Source: Dehalococcoidia bacterium
GTDB taxonomy: Bacteria > Chloroflexota > Dehalococcoidia > Dehalococcoidales > UBA5760
Direction of reading: 5' to 3'
NCBI GenBank assembly: GCA_030639215.1
Contig: DAOWDD010000002.1
Location: 1-13,856 of the forward strand
Length of the DNA stretch: 13,856 bases
Shown: one piece after another, positions 1 to 6,460 of the stretch
How the letters are laid out: every line of letters starts with the position of its first letter
Position numbering within the stretch: the first letter of the stretch is position 1
The notes under the pieces: model-generated
Told to the model about the DNA's origin: nothing
Seen by the model: the letters and a program-made list of their open reading frames with translations, nothing else
Databases searched by the model: none
Position numbers and translations under genes: made by a program

Positions 1-986
1 AACCGGGACGCTGGCGAAGGTTTTCACATTGTTGAGGCTGGTGGGCTTGCCCCACAGGCCTTTTTCCACCGAGCGGGGTGGCGTCTGGCGGGGCTTGCCT
101 GGCTTCCCTTCGATGGAGCGCATCAGCGCGGTGGATTCACCGCACACGAAGGCGCCGGCTCCCTCCTTGATAGTAATGTTAAAACTGTAATTGGTTCCCA
201 GTATGTTTTTCCCCAGGAAGCTCCGTTCCTCCGCTTCCTTGATGGCCAGCCGCAGGCGTTTTACCGCGAGCGGGTACTCGGCGCGGATATAAATATAGCC
301 GTTAGGCGTCCCGATGGCGTAACCGCTAATGACCATCCCCTCAATGACAGAATGAGGGTCGCTCTCCAGTACGGAGCGGTCCATAAACGCACCGGGGTCA
401 CCTTCATCGGCGTTGCAGATTACGTATTTTGTGTCACCGGTGGCTTTGCGGCAGCCTTCCCACTTGGCGCCGGTAGGAAATCCGGCTCCGCCCCTTCCCC
501 GCAGACCCGACCGCTTGACTTCCTCAATCACCTGTTCAGGGGATATCTTTGCCAGGACATCTTTGAGAGCCTGGTATCCACCGGCGGCCACGTAGTCGTC
601 GATGTTTTCCGGGTTGACGGTTCCGCAGTTACGCAGAACAATAAACTGCTGCTTCTTATAGAATGGAATGTCCTGACGATGTGGTATCACTTCACCGATT
701 GTTGCGTCACGGTAAAGAAGCCTTTCCACCCACTGTCCGTCTCGCAGGTGGTGTTGAACAATCTCCGGTGCGTCTTCTGGCTTGACGCGCGTATAAAAAA
801 TGCCCTCGGGCTCGACCATGACAATAGGTCCCTCCTCACACAACCCGGGGCATCCGGCAAGCTTGACTTGGGTGTTTTTCCCTAATCCTAACCGCTTCAT
901 CTCCGAATCCAGCGCCGCTTGTACTTGAGCCGACCCTAGAGACTGGCAACCTAATCCCTGGCAGACGATAACTACCTGTGTCCCAT
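1..986 (-). CDS. nuoF: NuoF-like NADH:acceptor oxidoreductase flavoprotein subunit (3' end outside window)
   Basis: This is the FMN- and NADH-binding subunit of a soluble diaphorase module, which moves electrons between NAD(H) and iron-sulfur partners of a formate dehydrogenase or hydrogenase. The N-terminal ~85 residues form a thioredoxin-like [2Fe-2S] domain with CQGLGC and CPGLC motifs, as in HydB/HndC proteins. A NuoF core follows, with the glycine-rich GRGGAGFPTGAKWE, the NADEGDPGAFMDR segment, and GAGAFVCGESTAL. The reading frame leaves the window at base 1, so the C-terminal [4Fe-4S] region is unseen. The frame has no ATG, GTG or TTG between its upstream stop (TAA at 1011-1009) and the first motif. 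An ATG at 986-984 would start it as MGTQVVIVC if the GGG at 984-982 were GGGG, so one base is probably missing. Family assignment is firm; the start is inferred. Confidence 0.88.
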
Positions 987-1495
987 TGGTCGGGAATGCT
1001 GGCTCTTGTTAACTCAACCTTTTGCTCCTTCTTATCTTTGCGACTGATGGCCTCCGCTGCCTTGCTGGGCGTCATCTTGCCGTGGGTATTCTCATTGACT
1101 ACCATAGCTGGAGCTATGGCACAGGCCCCGATACAGGCGACTGTTTCCAGGCTATATTCCAGATCAGGTGTGGTCTCCCCATCTGTAATCCCCAATTCGC
1201 GTTCCACCGCCTCCAGGATGCGCGAAGCTCCTCTCACATGGCAGGCCGTCCCACGGCAAACCCGCACCGTCTGCCGACCTCGTGGATTAAGATAGAACTG
1301 GGCATAGAATGTCACCACCGCGTAAATCCGGCTCATTGGAATCATGGCTTCACGGCTCAAACGGTTCAGAGCCTCTTCAGGTAGGTAGGAGTATACTTCC
1401 TGAATCTCCTGTAGTATAGTAATCAGAGCATCTCCCCGACCCGCATGTTTTTGTAAGACTGGGTCCAAAAGCGATAAATCCATATCCATAGACAT
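972..1495 (-). CDS. nuoE: NuoE-like [2Fe-2S] subunit (24 kDa-type thioredoxin-like ferredoxin)
   Basis: This small subunit partners the NuoF-like protein in an NADH-linked diaphorase. An N-terminal helical region (residues 1-70) is followed by a thioredoxin-like fold with the four [2Fe-2S] ligands C80, C85 (CRGTAC) and C121, C125 (CIGAC). The ATG at 1495 has GGAGG nine bases upstream. Read literally, the frame stays open to 836, but everything past about residue 171 is an out-of-frame reading of nuoF and not NuoE-like. If one G is restored in the GGG at 982-984, the frame stops at TAG (974-972), giving 174 aa, a normal NuoE length, with nuoF starting inside its last codons. Identity is firm; the exact 3' end depends on that indel. 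Its usual partner enzyme, formate dehydrogenase, is present only as a fragment nearby. Confidence 0.87.
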
Positions 1496-1538
1496 TACAA
1501 TGTTCCTCCGGTTAATACAGCCACGCCTAACAGCAAGA

Positions 1539-1556
1539 AAGCCCTTACTCGGGCCT
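1539..1556 (-). terminator. Weak hairpin with T-rich tail upstream of nuoE (possible attenuator)
   Basis: On the minus strand AGGCCC, a six-base loop GAGTAA, and GGGCTT form a 6-bp stem (one G-U pair) followed by a TTTCTT-like stretch. It lies about 45 bases before the nuoE start. The stem is short and the T-run interrupted, so it is only a candidate terminator or attenuator. Confidence 0.25.
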
Positions 1557-1625
1557 CTCTGATGGACAAGACACTCAATAGGTTTTATTGTTCTTCATAA
1601 TCTAAAACTGCTGGTCCGATATGTG

Positions 1626-1763
1626 TTACCACTGTTCCCGTGAGTGCAGTGGTATGAAAACCCTCTCCATTAATCGCTGATCAACCTTGGCACCAATATG
1701 TGACTCTATCCAGCGTACGCCCCGGTTCCAATAGCTATAGTCTCCTGAGGTGTTGAATCGTAT
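1626..1763 (-). pseudogene. Possible 3' remnant of an unknown gene
   Basis: A minus-strand frame of about 45 codons runs from just after a stop (TAA) near 1766 to a TAA at 1628-1626. It has no convincing start codon at its beginning; the only ATG is late. Its translation contains SYWNRGVRWIESHIGAKVDQ and ends in LHSREQW, which looks more protein-like than random. I do not recognise the family. If real, it is the tail of a gene whose front was lost at the same junction that truncates fdhA. Chance remains a serious alternative. Confidence 0.2.
1627..1654. repeat. Inverted repeat, perfect 8-bp arms, 12-nt loop
   Basis: TACCACTG (1627-1634) and CAGTGGTA (1647-1654) are perfectly complementary. 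It lies in the region upstream of nuoE and overlaps the stop of the short unknown frame ending at 1626. No T-run follows on either strand, so it is not a standard terminator. It may be an operator or part of a folded leader RNA. Confidence 0.4.
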
Positions 1764-1823
1764 TTATTTTCTAATAATTGTCACTCAAGTAGACTCTACG
1801 TGACTGCCCCCAACCCGTATGTG

Positions 1824-1852
1824 ATTATACCAAAAGTTATCTCTTCTTTCAA
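1824..1852 (-). promoter_or_regulatory. Sigma70-type promoter pointing toward nuoE
   Basis: On the minus strand TTGAAA (1852-1847) and a consensus TATAAT (1829-1824) are separated by exactly 17 bases. Transcription would start near 1817 and give a leader of about 320 nt before nuoE. The -35 box sits at the edge of the fdhA similarity, so a fortuitous match at a junction cannot be excluded. The hexamers and spacing are seen directly; activity is inferred. Confidence 0.5.
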
Positions 1853-2380
1853 TTCTATGGTGGTATTACCTATGAGCGTCTGGAGGCTGTCGGCCTGCAG
1901 TGGCCCTGCCCGACCGAGGAACACCCGGGAACACCTTACCTTCACACCCAGGTGTTCAGCCGGGGCAAGGGGCGGTTTATCCCTCTGGAGTACAAACCGT
2001 CTATGGAGCTTCCCGACAAGAAGTACCCCCTGGTGCTGACCACCGGAAGAAGCCTCTATCACTGGCATACCGGTACCGTTAGCCGCAAGGTAGCCGGACT
2101 GAATGTTTTGATGAGTGAGGAGCTGGTCGAGATTAACCCTGAGGACGCCTCGGCTTTGGGTATTGCTGACGGTGATATGGTCAGGGTCATCTCACGAAGG
2201 GGTAAGGTGTCGGCCAGGGCCAGGGTGACCGAGGTCTCACCGGCGGGGGTAGTCTTTATGACCTTCCACTTTGCGGAAAGCCCGGCTAACCTGCTTACTA
2301 ACCCGGCCTTTGACCCGGTAGCCAAGATACCGGAGTACAAGGTCTGTGCGGTAAGGGTTGAGAAGAGTGGAAGACGGTGA
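1853..2380 (+). pseudogene. fdhA: C-terminal fragment of formate dehydrogenase catalytic subunit (5'-truncated)
   Basis: This is the only clearly plus-strand coding segment in the window. It encodes the molybdopterin-dinucleotide-binding C-terminal domain of a molybdenum/tungsten formate dehydrogenase alpha subunit. Visible signatures are YGGITYERLE, QWPCPTEEHPGTPYLH, LTTGRSLYHWHTGT, and a final stretch with SPAGVVFMTFHF and ESPANLLTNPAFDP. About 175 codons remain of a protein usually near 700-900 aa; the iron-sulfur and active-site Sec/Cys regions are absent. The frame is open back to a TAG at 1790-1792, but residues before about 1853 (DYTKSYLFFQF) do not look like FdhA, so similarity breaks abruptly there. 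A GTG at 1952 could start a short product, though no function would be expected. Its stop lies 6 nt from the convergent DUF3786 gene. It reads cleanly to its normal end, suggesting a recent break or an assembly join. Confidence 0.85.
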
Positions 2381-2386
2381 ACGGCG

Positions 2387-3046
2387 TTAATCCTGCCCTA
2401 TGGACTTGACCAGCTTCCAGACTACAGTCTCACAGAGCACGGTGATATCCTCGGTAGACAGGTAATCGGTAATACTGGCGTCAAAGATTATGCTTGCTAG
2501 GGGAGCAAACTCAGCATCGCCTCGCCATAGGACCAGGGTTATCGCTACAGAAGGGAAGACATTGATAGTTACCGCCATATCACCGTAGTCTGCCCCATGG
2601 CCGCCCAGTTTTCCGGCAGTGTCGAGCAGCCGGTAGGGTTCTTTACCAAAGTGGTCTAGAAGTGGGTCTACCGTTCTCTTGGCAAAGGTCGGGAAATAGA
2701 CAGGGCCTTCGGGTAGTTCCTTAAAGGTGATTACTCTGCCGGTGGCCGGAGTCCCCCTGGCTATGGTCAGATAGTGGAGTATCAAGATCTTCTCTCTCAT
2801 TGACACCGCCTCCTGGCTGCCGACCAGGGTGATGTCAACATCGGGCAGGGTAACCTGGTGCGGCCGGTTCAGATAGGCAAGAACGATAGCCCTCTGTGCG
2901 TTCCTCTCCAGGTATCGGGCGCCGCTCCTTTGGCACAGCTTTCTGATATCACGGTGGTTAAGCTCTTCAGCGGCGAGCTTATGGGCCAGGGCATAGGCGT
3001 ATTCGTAGTGGCGCTGGTCCGGTAGTGGGAAACGGCTGCTTTCCAT
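2387..3046 (-). CDS. DUF3786-family protein
   Basis: This 219-aa protein has no predicted signal peptide or membrane segment. The C-terminal third carries the DUF3786 pattern: GDMAVTINVFPSVAITLVLW (residues 155-174), then GDAEF, the SIIFDASITDYL segment (185-196) and a closing STEDITVLCE stretch. The N-terminal part is helical. DUF3786 proteins occur mostly in anaerobes, often near corrinoid or one-carbon genes; their biochemical role is unknown and none is asserted here. The ATG at 3046 is the only plausible start, as no ATG, GTG or TTG lies between it and the in-frame upstream TAG. It has no Shine-Dalgarno sequence, and the metF terminator hairpin ends a few bases before it. It may be transcribed by read-through or from an unseen promoter. 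Confidence 0.75.
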   Translation of the reverse strand: MESSRFPLPDQRHYEYAYALAHKLAAEELNHRDIRKLCQRSGARYLERNAQRAIVLAYLNRPHQVTLPDVDITLVGSQEAVSMREKILILHYLTIARGTPATGRVITFKELPEGPVYFPTFAKRTVDPLLDHFGKEPYRLLDTAGKLGGHGADYGDMAVTINVFPSVAITLVLWRGDAEFAPLASIIFDASITDYLSTEDITVLCETVVWKLVKSIGQD

Positions 3047-3049
3047 TCT

Positions 3050-3092
3050 AAAAATGCAGTGGAAGGTTACCCTTGAGCGAGGAACCTTCCAC
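3050..3092 (-). terminator. Intrinsic-type terminator after metF
   Basis: GTGGAAGGTT (plus coordinates 3059-3068) and AACCTTCCAC (3083-3092) form a perfect 10-bp stem with a 14-nt loop. In the minus-strand direction the stem is followed by TGCA and then five T's (3054-3050). It lies about 35 nt beyond the metF stop and 4 nt before the DUF3786 start codon, so it probably ends the folD-to-metF transcript. The four-base gap between stem and T-run makes it slightly atypical. Confidence 0.65.
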
Positions 3093-3127
3093 CCCTAAAT
3101 TATCGATACTTCCTGTCTTATCGAGGT

Positions 3128-4012
3128 TTATAGCCCGGAGGCCTCCAGGATCGCCGGCACATATTTATCCCAGCCCAGGGTCATTAAGTGAGCGCCCTGG
3201 CACATATCCTTCATCTCTTTCATCAGTTTGGCCGTAATCTCTATCGAGGTCTTGACCTTGTCGTCGGTCTTGGCCATCTGGTCAATGATATCCTGTGGTA
3301 CGAAGATACCGGAGACGTTCTTGTTCATATATTTGGCCATACCGGCATTCTTAAGGGGTATCAGTCCTACCAGGACAGGCACCTTAAAACCCTCTTTCTC
3401 CACTCTTTTCATAAACTTTTCGAAGAGGCTGGCATCAAAGACGGCCTGGGTCTGAAAGAACTTGGCCCCGGCTTCAATCTTTTGCGCCATCTTGATAATC
3501 TGCAGCTCGAAGGAGGCCTCAGAGTCAGCCCCCGGGTTAACCACTGCCCCGGCGAAAAGATTGGGCGTACCCTGAAGCTCGTTGCCCACCATATCGTGGC
3601 CCCCGTTCAGGGTTTTTATCATCTCAAGGAGCTGTACCGAGTCCACGTCATAGACCGGTTTGGCTTGGGGGTGGTCACCGAGTGAAGGCAAGTCTCCGGT
3701 GATTGCCAGGACATTCTCCATTCCCAAGACGGCTGCACTCAGGAGGTCTGATTCCAGAGCCATTCGGTTCCTGTCCCGGGTGACTATCTGAAATACGGTC
3801 TCAAGTCCGGCGTCTAACGCCAGGTGGCAGGTGGCCAACGCTCCCAGCCTCATCACCGCACTCTGCTGGTCAGTAACATTGGCGGCAGCTACCTTGCCCT
3901 TAAGAATTTCGGCTACCTCCCAGATCTCGCTGGTATCGGTTCCCTTCAGTGGGCCTATCTCAGCGGTAACCGTAAACTCTCCTGTCTCCAGTTGAGATCT
4001 CATTAAGCTCAA
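3128..4012 (-). CDS. metF: Methylenetetrahydrofolate reductase
   Basis: MetF reduces 5,10-methylene-THF to 5-methyl-THF, the last step of the methyl branch before AcsE. It is a 294-aa single-domain TIM-barrel flavoprotein. TAEIGPLKG near the N-terminus contains the conserved catalytic glutamate (E18), and LAITGDLPS (D107) is the folate-binding aspartate motif. FFQTQAVFD and PVLVGLIPLKNAG are further family blocks. I chose TTG at 4012 because GGAGGAGGG lies a suitable distance upstream; the in-frame ATG at 4003 lies too far from it. The TTG overlaps the stop of a doubtful small upstream frame (TTGA). Many acetogens encode a MetV partner next to metF; none is seen here. A terminator-like hairpin follows. 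Confidence 0.95.
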   Translation of the reverse strand: MSLMRSQLETGEFTVTAEIGPLKGTDTSEIWEVAEILKGKVAAANVTDQQSAVMRLGALATCHLALDAGLETVFQIVTRDRNRMALESDLLSAAVLGMENVLAITGDLPSLGDHPQAKPVYDVDSVQLLEMIKTLNGGHDMVGNELQGTPNLFAGAVVNPGADSEASFELQIIKMAQKIEAGAKFFQTQAVFDASLFEKFMKRVEKEGFKVPVLVGLIPLKNAGMAKYMNKNVSGIFVPQDIIDQMAKTDDKVKTSIEITAKLMKEMKDMCQGAHLMTLGWDKYVPAILEASGL

Positions 4013-4221
4013 TATATTCCCTCCTCCTTTTCTTTGTTCAGCTTTCTTTCTTCAGCCAGTACCAATTCTAAGGCAGAGTGAGCCTGCCTTATGATAACAT
4101 AGATGACATAAATGAAGACACCCCGCGGCCATCCCGAATCTTCATACGGCATCTGCTTATTTTGGTCATCTGGTTTGGCCTCTCTGGCCTCCCATCGGGA
4201 GGGGTGGCATCTATACCTCAA
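4009..4221 (-). CDS. Doubtful small ORF between acsE and metF (70 aa)
   Basis: A 70-codon frame begins at a TTG inside the last codons of acsE and ends in a TGA that overlaps the metF TTG start. No family is recognised. The translation is charged at both ends with a short hydrophobic patch (GVFIYVIYVI) near the middle. An internal ATG would give about 47 residues, but it has no ribosome binding site. The stop/start overlap with metF argues for coupling. The missing start signal and the presence of two hairpins in the same DNA argue for a non-coding spacer. I lean slightly toward non-coding. Confidence 0.25.
   Translation of the reverse strand: MRYRCHPSRWEAREAKPDDQNKQMPYEDSGWPRGVFIYVIYVIIRQAHSALELVLAEERKLNKEKEEGIY
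4069..4091. repeat. Hairpin in acsE-metF spacer (8-bp perfect stem)
   Basis: TAAGGCAG (4069-4076) and CTGCCTTA (4084-4091) pair perfectly around a 7-nt loop. No T-run follows in either direction, so it is not a terminator. Its place in the only long spacer of the operon suggests an mRNA stability or processing element. Confidence 0.4.
4189..4203. repeat. GC-rich hairpin just after acsE (CCTCCC/GGGAGG)
   Basis: CCTCCC and GGGAGG flank a three-base loop immediately downstream of the acsE stop (4213-4211) on the minus strand. There is no T-run. It could protect the 3' end of an upstream processed mRNA segment. Confidence 0.4.
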
Positions 4222-5089
4222 GCCAGGAATGGGAATAGAGTGATTCTCCGGTAAGGACTCTTACCGTTTTCGCGTACTTCGCATCCTCCTGGTCTAAAGC
4301 GGCAAGGTCTGGCCTCTCGCCGCCCATCACCCGGTGTACTAGGTTGACCAGCTCCGGCCTCTTGCCTTTAGCAATGTTAATCAGCTCGGAGTCAAAGACA
4401 TCGACTATTGCCGAGTACAGTCCGTATTTCATCAGCATCATCAAATAGGTTCGGTTGAGATAGGGCCTGAGTTCATTAGGGGTGCCGTTGGAGACATTGG
4501 ATAGCCCCACGGTAGACTTGCAGCCTGGAGCAATATCCTGGAGCATACTCATAAACTCCAGGCAGGGTTGTACCTGGTTGGTGTCGACATTGCCTGCCGG
4601 GGTCACAATCGGGTCGAACCAGATATCCTCATTGGGTATCCCCATTTCGTTGGCTTTGTAGATGAGTTCGGCGGCTATCATCCCTCTTTCCGCAGCGTCC
4701 CGTGGCATCCCCTCTCTCCCCCACAAGAGGCCAATCATCTCGGCACTATATCTCTTGGCCAGGGGAAATTCTTCTTCCATCCGGTCAAGGGAGATAGAAT
4801 TGACCAGCGCCCTACCGTCGCCATGGTTCTTTAGCCCGGCTTCTATCGCCGCCAGGTTTGTTGTATCCAAGGATAGGGGTTTATCGGTAACCTCGCGCAT
4901 GATTTTTACTGCCCATTCCATCAGCTCATCTCCCGCCTTGCGGGCGGGGCCGATGTTGAGGTCGATGTAGTCTATTCCAGCCTCGATTTCTGCCTGGGCC
5001 ATCTCCTGAATTGGCCTGGGGTCCCTTGCCTTAAATGCTGGGCCAAGGGTTGTTGATACGATATTAATGTTTTCCCCGATAAGAATCAT
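4211..5089 (-). CDS. acsE: 5-methyl-THF:corrinoid/iron-sulfur protein methyltransferase
   Basis: AcsE moves the methyl group from methyl-THF to the cobalt of the corrinoid iron-sulfur protein AcsCD. The 292-aa product is a pterin-binding TIM barrel beginning MILIGENIN. D75 (SLDTTN), D159 (FDPIVTP) and N198 (GLSNVSNG) correspond closely to the Asp75, Asp160 and Asn199 described for the Moorella enzyme. DYIDLNIGP is a further pterin-site block. I chose ATG at 5089 because AGGAGGAG lies directly before it; an 8-residue extension from 5113 has no such signal and overlaps the acsC end. The acsC stop (TAA at 5103-5101) is embedded in the ribosome binding site, suggesting coupled translation. All three active-site residues are present, so the enzyme should be active. 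Confidence 0.96.
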   Translation of the reverse strand: MILIGENINIVSTTLGPAFKARDPRPIQEMAQAEIEAGIDYIDLNIGPARKAGDELMEWAVKIMREVTDKPLSLDTTNLAAIEAGLKNHGDGRALVNSISLDRMEEEFPLAKRYSAEMIGLLWGREGMPRDAAERGMIAAELIYKANEMGIPNEDIWFDPIVTPAGNVDTNQVQPCLEFMSMLQDIAPGCKSTVGLSNVSNGTPNELRPYLNRTYLMMLMKYGLYSAIVDVFDSELINIAKGKRPELVNLVHRVMGGERPDLAALDQEDAKYAKTVRVLTGESLYSHSWLEV

Positions 5090-5100
5090 TGTTCTCCTCC

Positions 5101-6444
5101 TTATGCTTGCCATGCCTTAAGATAGGCTGTGATGTGAGCCCCTTCCCGGGGACCGATTTGGATTTCCCAGCCGGGTAATTCTTCTTCCAGACCCCCGCTC
5201 TCAACGGCAATGTAGCCTGGGATGATCAGCTTCTTGTGTTTAATCTTGTCACCAATGCCGCACTTCTTGACGAAGGTGCCGATAACGTCAGCACTGAATT
5301 TCCCGGCTGCCCAGGCGGTCAGGACGGAAAGACCCTCAGTATCCATAACGAGAAGATAGCTGGGGACCCGGCTATTTTCAATTTCACCGGAGATAATGAA
5401 GTAGGTAAGGGAAAAGTTGCAGGTAAGAAGCACCGGTGAGTTTTCATCGGGTCCGCCAATCTCATAGATTCCTTCGCTGGTCGCCAGCGGACGCTGGGGG
5501 TCGGTGTAGATATTCATCCTTTCTATAAGTAAGGGGAACAGGCTTTCTCCCTGAAGATCGGATAGAACAATAATGCCGCCGTATTTAGCGATAAAGATGG
5601 AGGCAATTAAGGCTTCCTTCATTGGGTCATCGGTCATTTCGGCGGGGAAGGTGATGGTGGGGAAGCCCAGGGGGCGGAACTTCTTATTCAGGGCAAGGCT
5701 CCTGATGTTTACCTGGTCCTCCAGCGCCTGGCGGACCGCCCTTGCCCCGGAATCAATCACAATATCCTTAATGCCCGCCTCGGTCAGCTTAGCGGTCAGC
5801 TGGCTGAGCTCTTCCAGGCCAGAGGCTTTCACTGCTACCGGGCACGAGTTTGCCTTAGCCAGTTCCGCTACGGCCTCCAGATTATCTTTGCTGGCGGCGT
5901 ATATCAGGGGTTTACGGTCGGCACAGGCCTTTAAGCCGGCGGCTAAGACACTCGGGTCGCTGCTCATCAGGATAATGCCTGAGTCGCTTCCCCCCTTTAC
6001 CTTGCCAGCCAGGGCGGCAAATCTAGCGGCATCTTCCGAATCGCACCTCAGTGCTATCAGCTCAGGGCGAAGGGTGAGGCCCACTCTCTCATAACTCAGG
6101 CTGGATTTCTCTAATCTGTTGTTGACCTCGGCTTCATCCATAGTATCACTGATGAGGATAGCAAGCCCGGGGGGGTTCTCAAACCTTTTTTCGTGGCGGA
6201 ACATAACTGTCTCACCGCCGACCTTTACAGCTCGGTCTCCCGTGCCAATGGTGACTGCGGCAATGGGTGGTGCCGAGGCTTCCGCTAGCTTTTCCTTGGC
6301 TTCCTCCGAGACGTAGGGGCAGGCGGAGAGCTCTGCCTTCCCCGCCGCCAGGCTCATAGCAAAGGCAAGGCAGGTGGGCACTCCACACTCGCCACAGTTC
6401 GTTTTGGGAAGCAGTTTAAATATCTCTATTCCGGTAAGTGGCAT
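5101..6444 (-). CDS. acsC: Corrinoid/iron-sulfur protein large (gamma) subunit
   Basis: AcsC is the larger half of the methyl carrier that delivers CH3-Co(III) to acetyl-CoA synthase. Its N-terminal domain carries the low-potential [4Fe-4S] motif with C17, C20, C25 and C42 (NCGECGVPTC... ACPY). A central TIM barrel follows (roughly 100-320). The C-terminal domain (about 325-447) includes the TCNFSLTYF and GLSVLTAWAAGKFSAD blocks typical of the cobamide-binding region. At 447 aa it matches the family length. AAGGAG lies 8 nt before the ATG, and 16 nt separate it from the acsB stop. It works as a heterodimer with AcsD, which is coded five genes upstream in the same cluster counting from acsE. 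Confidence 0.96.
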   Translation of the reverse strand: MPLTGIEIFKLLPKTNCGECGVPTCLAFAMSLAAGKAELSACPYVSEEAKEKLAEASAPPIAAVTIGTGDRAVKVGGETVMFRHEKRFENPPGLAILISDTMDEAEVNNRLEKSSLSYERVGLTLRPELIALRCDSEDAARFAALAGKVKGGSDSGIILMSSDPSVLAAGLKACADRKPLIYAASKDNLEAVAELAKANSCPVAVKASGLEELSQLTAKLTEAGIKDIVIDSGARAVRQALEDQVNIRSLALNKKFRPLGFPTITFPAEMTDDPMKEALIASIFIAKYGGIIVLSDLQGESLFPLLIERMNIYTDPQRPLATSEGIYEIGGPDENSPVLLTCNFSLTYFIISGEIENSRVPSYLLVMDTEGLSVLTAWAAGKFSADVIGTFVKKCGIGDKIKHKKLIIPGYIAVESGGLEEELPGWEIQIGPREGAHITAYLKAWQA

Positions 6445-6460
6445 TAGCCAGACTCCTTTC

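Larger units (their letters stand above)
1496..1852. other. Gene-poor leader/junction region between nuoE and the fdhA fragment
   Basis: No complete gene is recognisable in these ~357 bases, which are richer in A+T than the flanks. They hold a promoter-like sequence pointing toward nuoE, three short inverted repeats (1582-1608, 1627-1654, 1539-1556) and a possible 3' fragment of an unknown minus-strand gene. The rightmost end coincides with the point where fdhA similarity begins. The segment could be a native long leader of nuoE, the scar of a rearrangement, or both. I could not match it to a riboswitch class by eye. Confidence 0.5.

Noticed and set aside
352..885. 177-codon plus-strand frame opposite nuoF
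   Set aside because: It mirrors the conserved NuoF coding sequence and shows no family motif or ribosome site.
836..971. C-terminal extension of NuoE
   Set aside because: Its translation is an out-of-frame reading of the NuoF N-terminal iron-sulfur domain; it follows from the apparent one-base loss near 982-984.
1753..1780. Possible plus-strand promoter toward the fdhA fragment (TTGAAT ... TAATAAT)
   Set aside because: Spacing between the boxes is too short for a standard sigma70 promoter and the region is simply A+T-rich.
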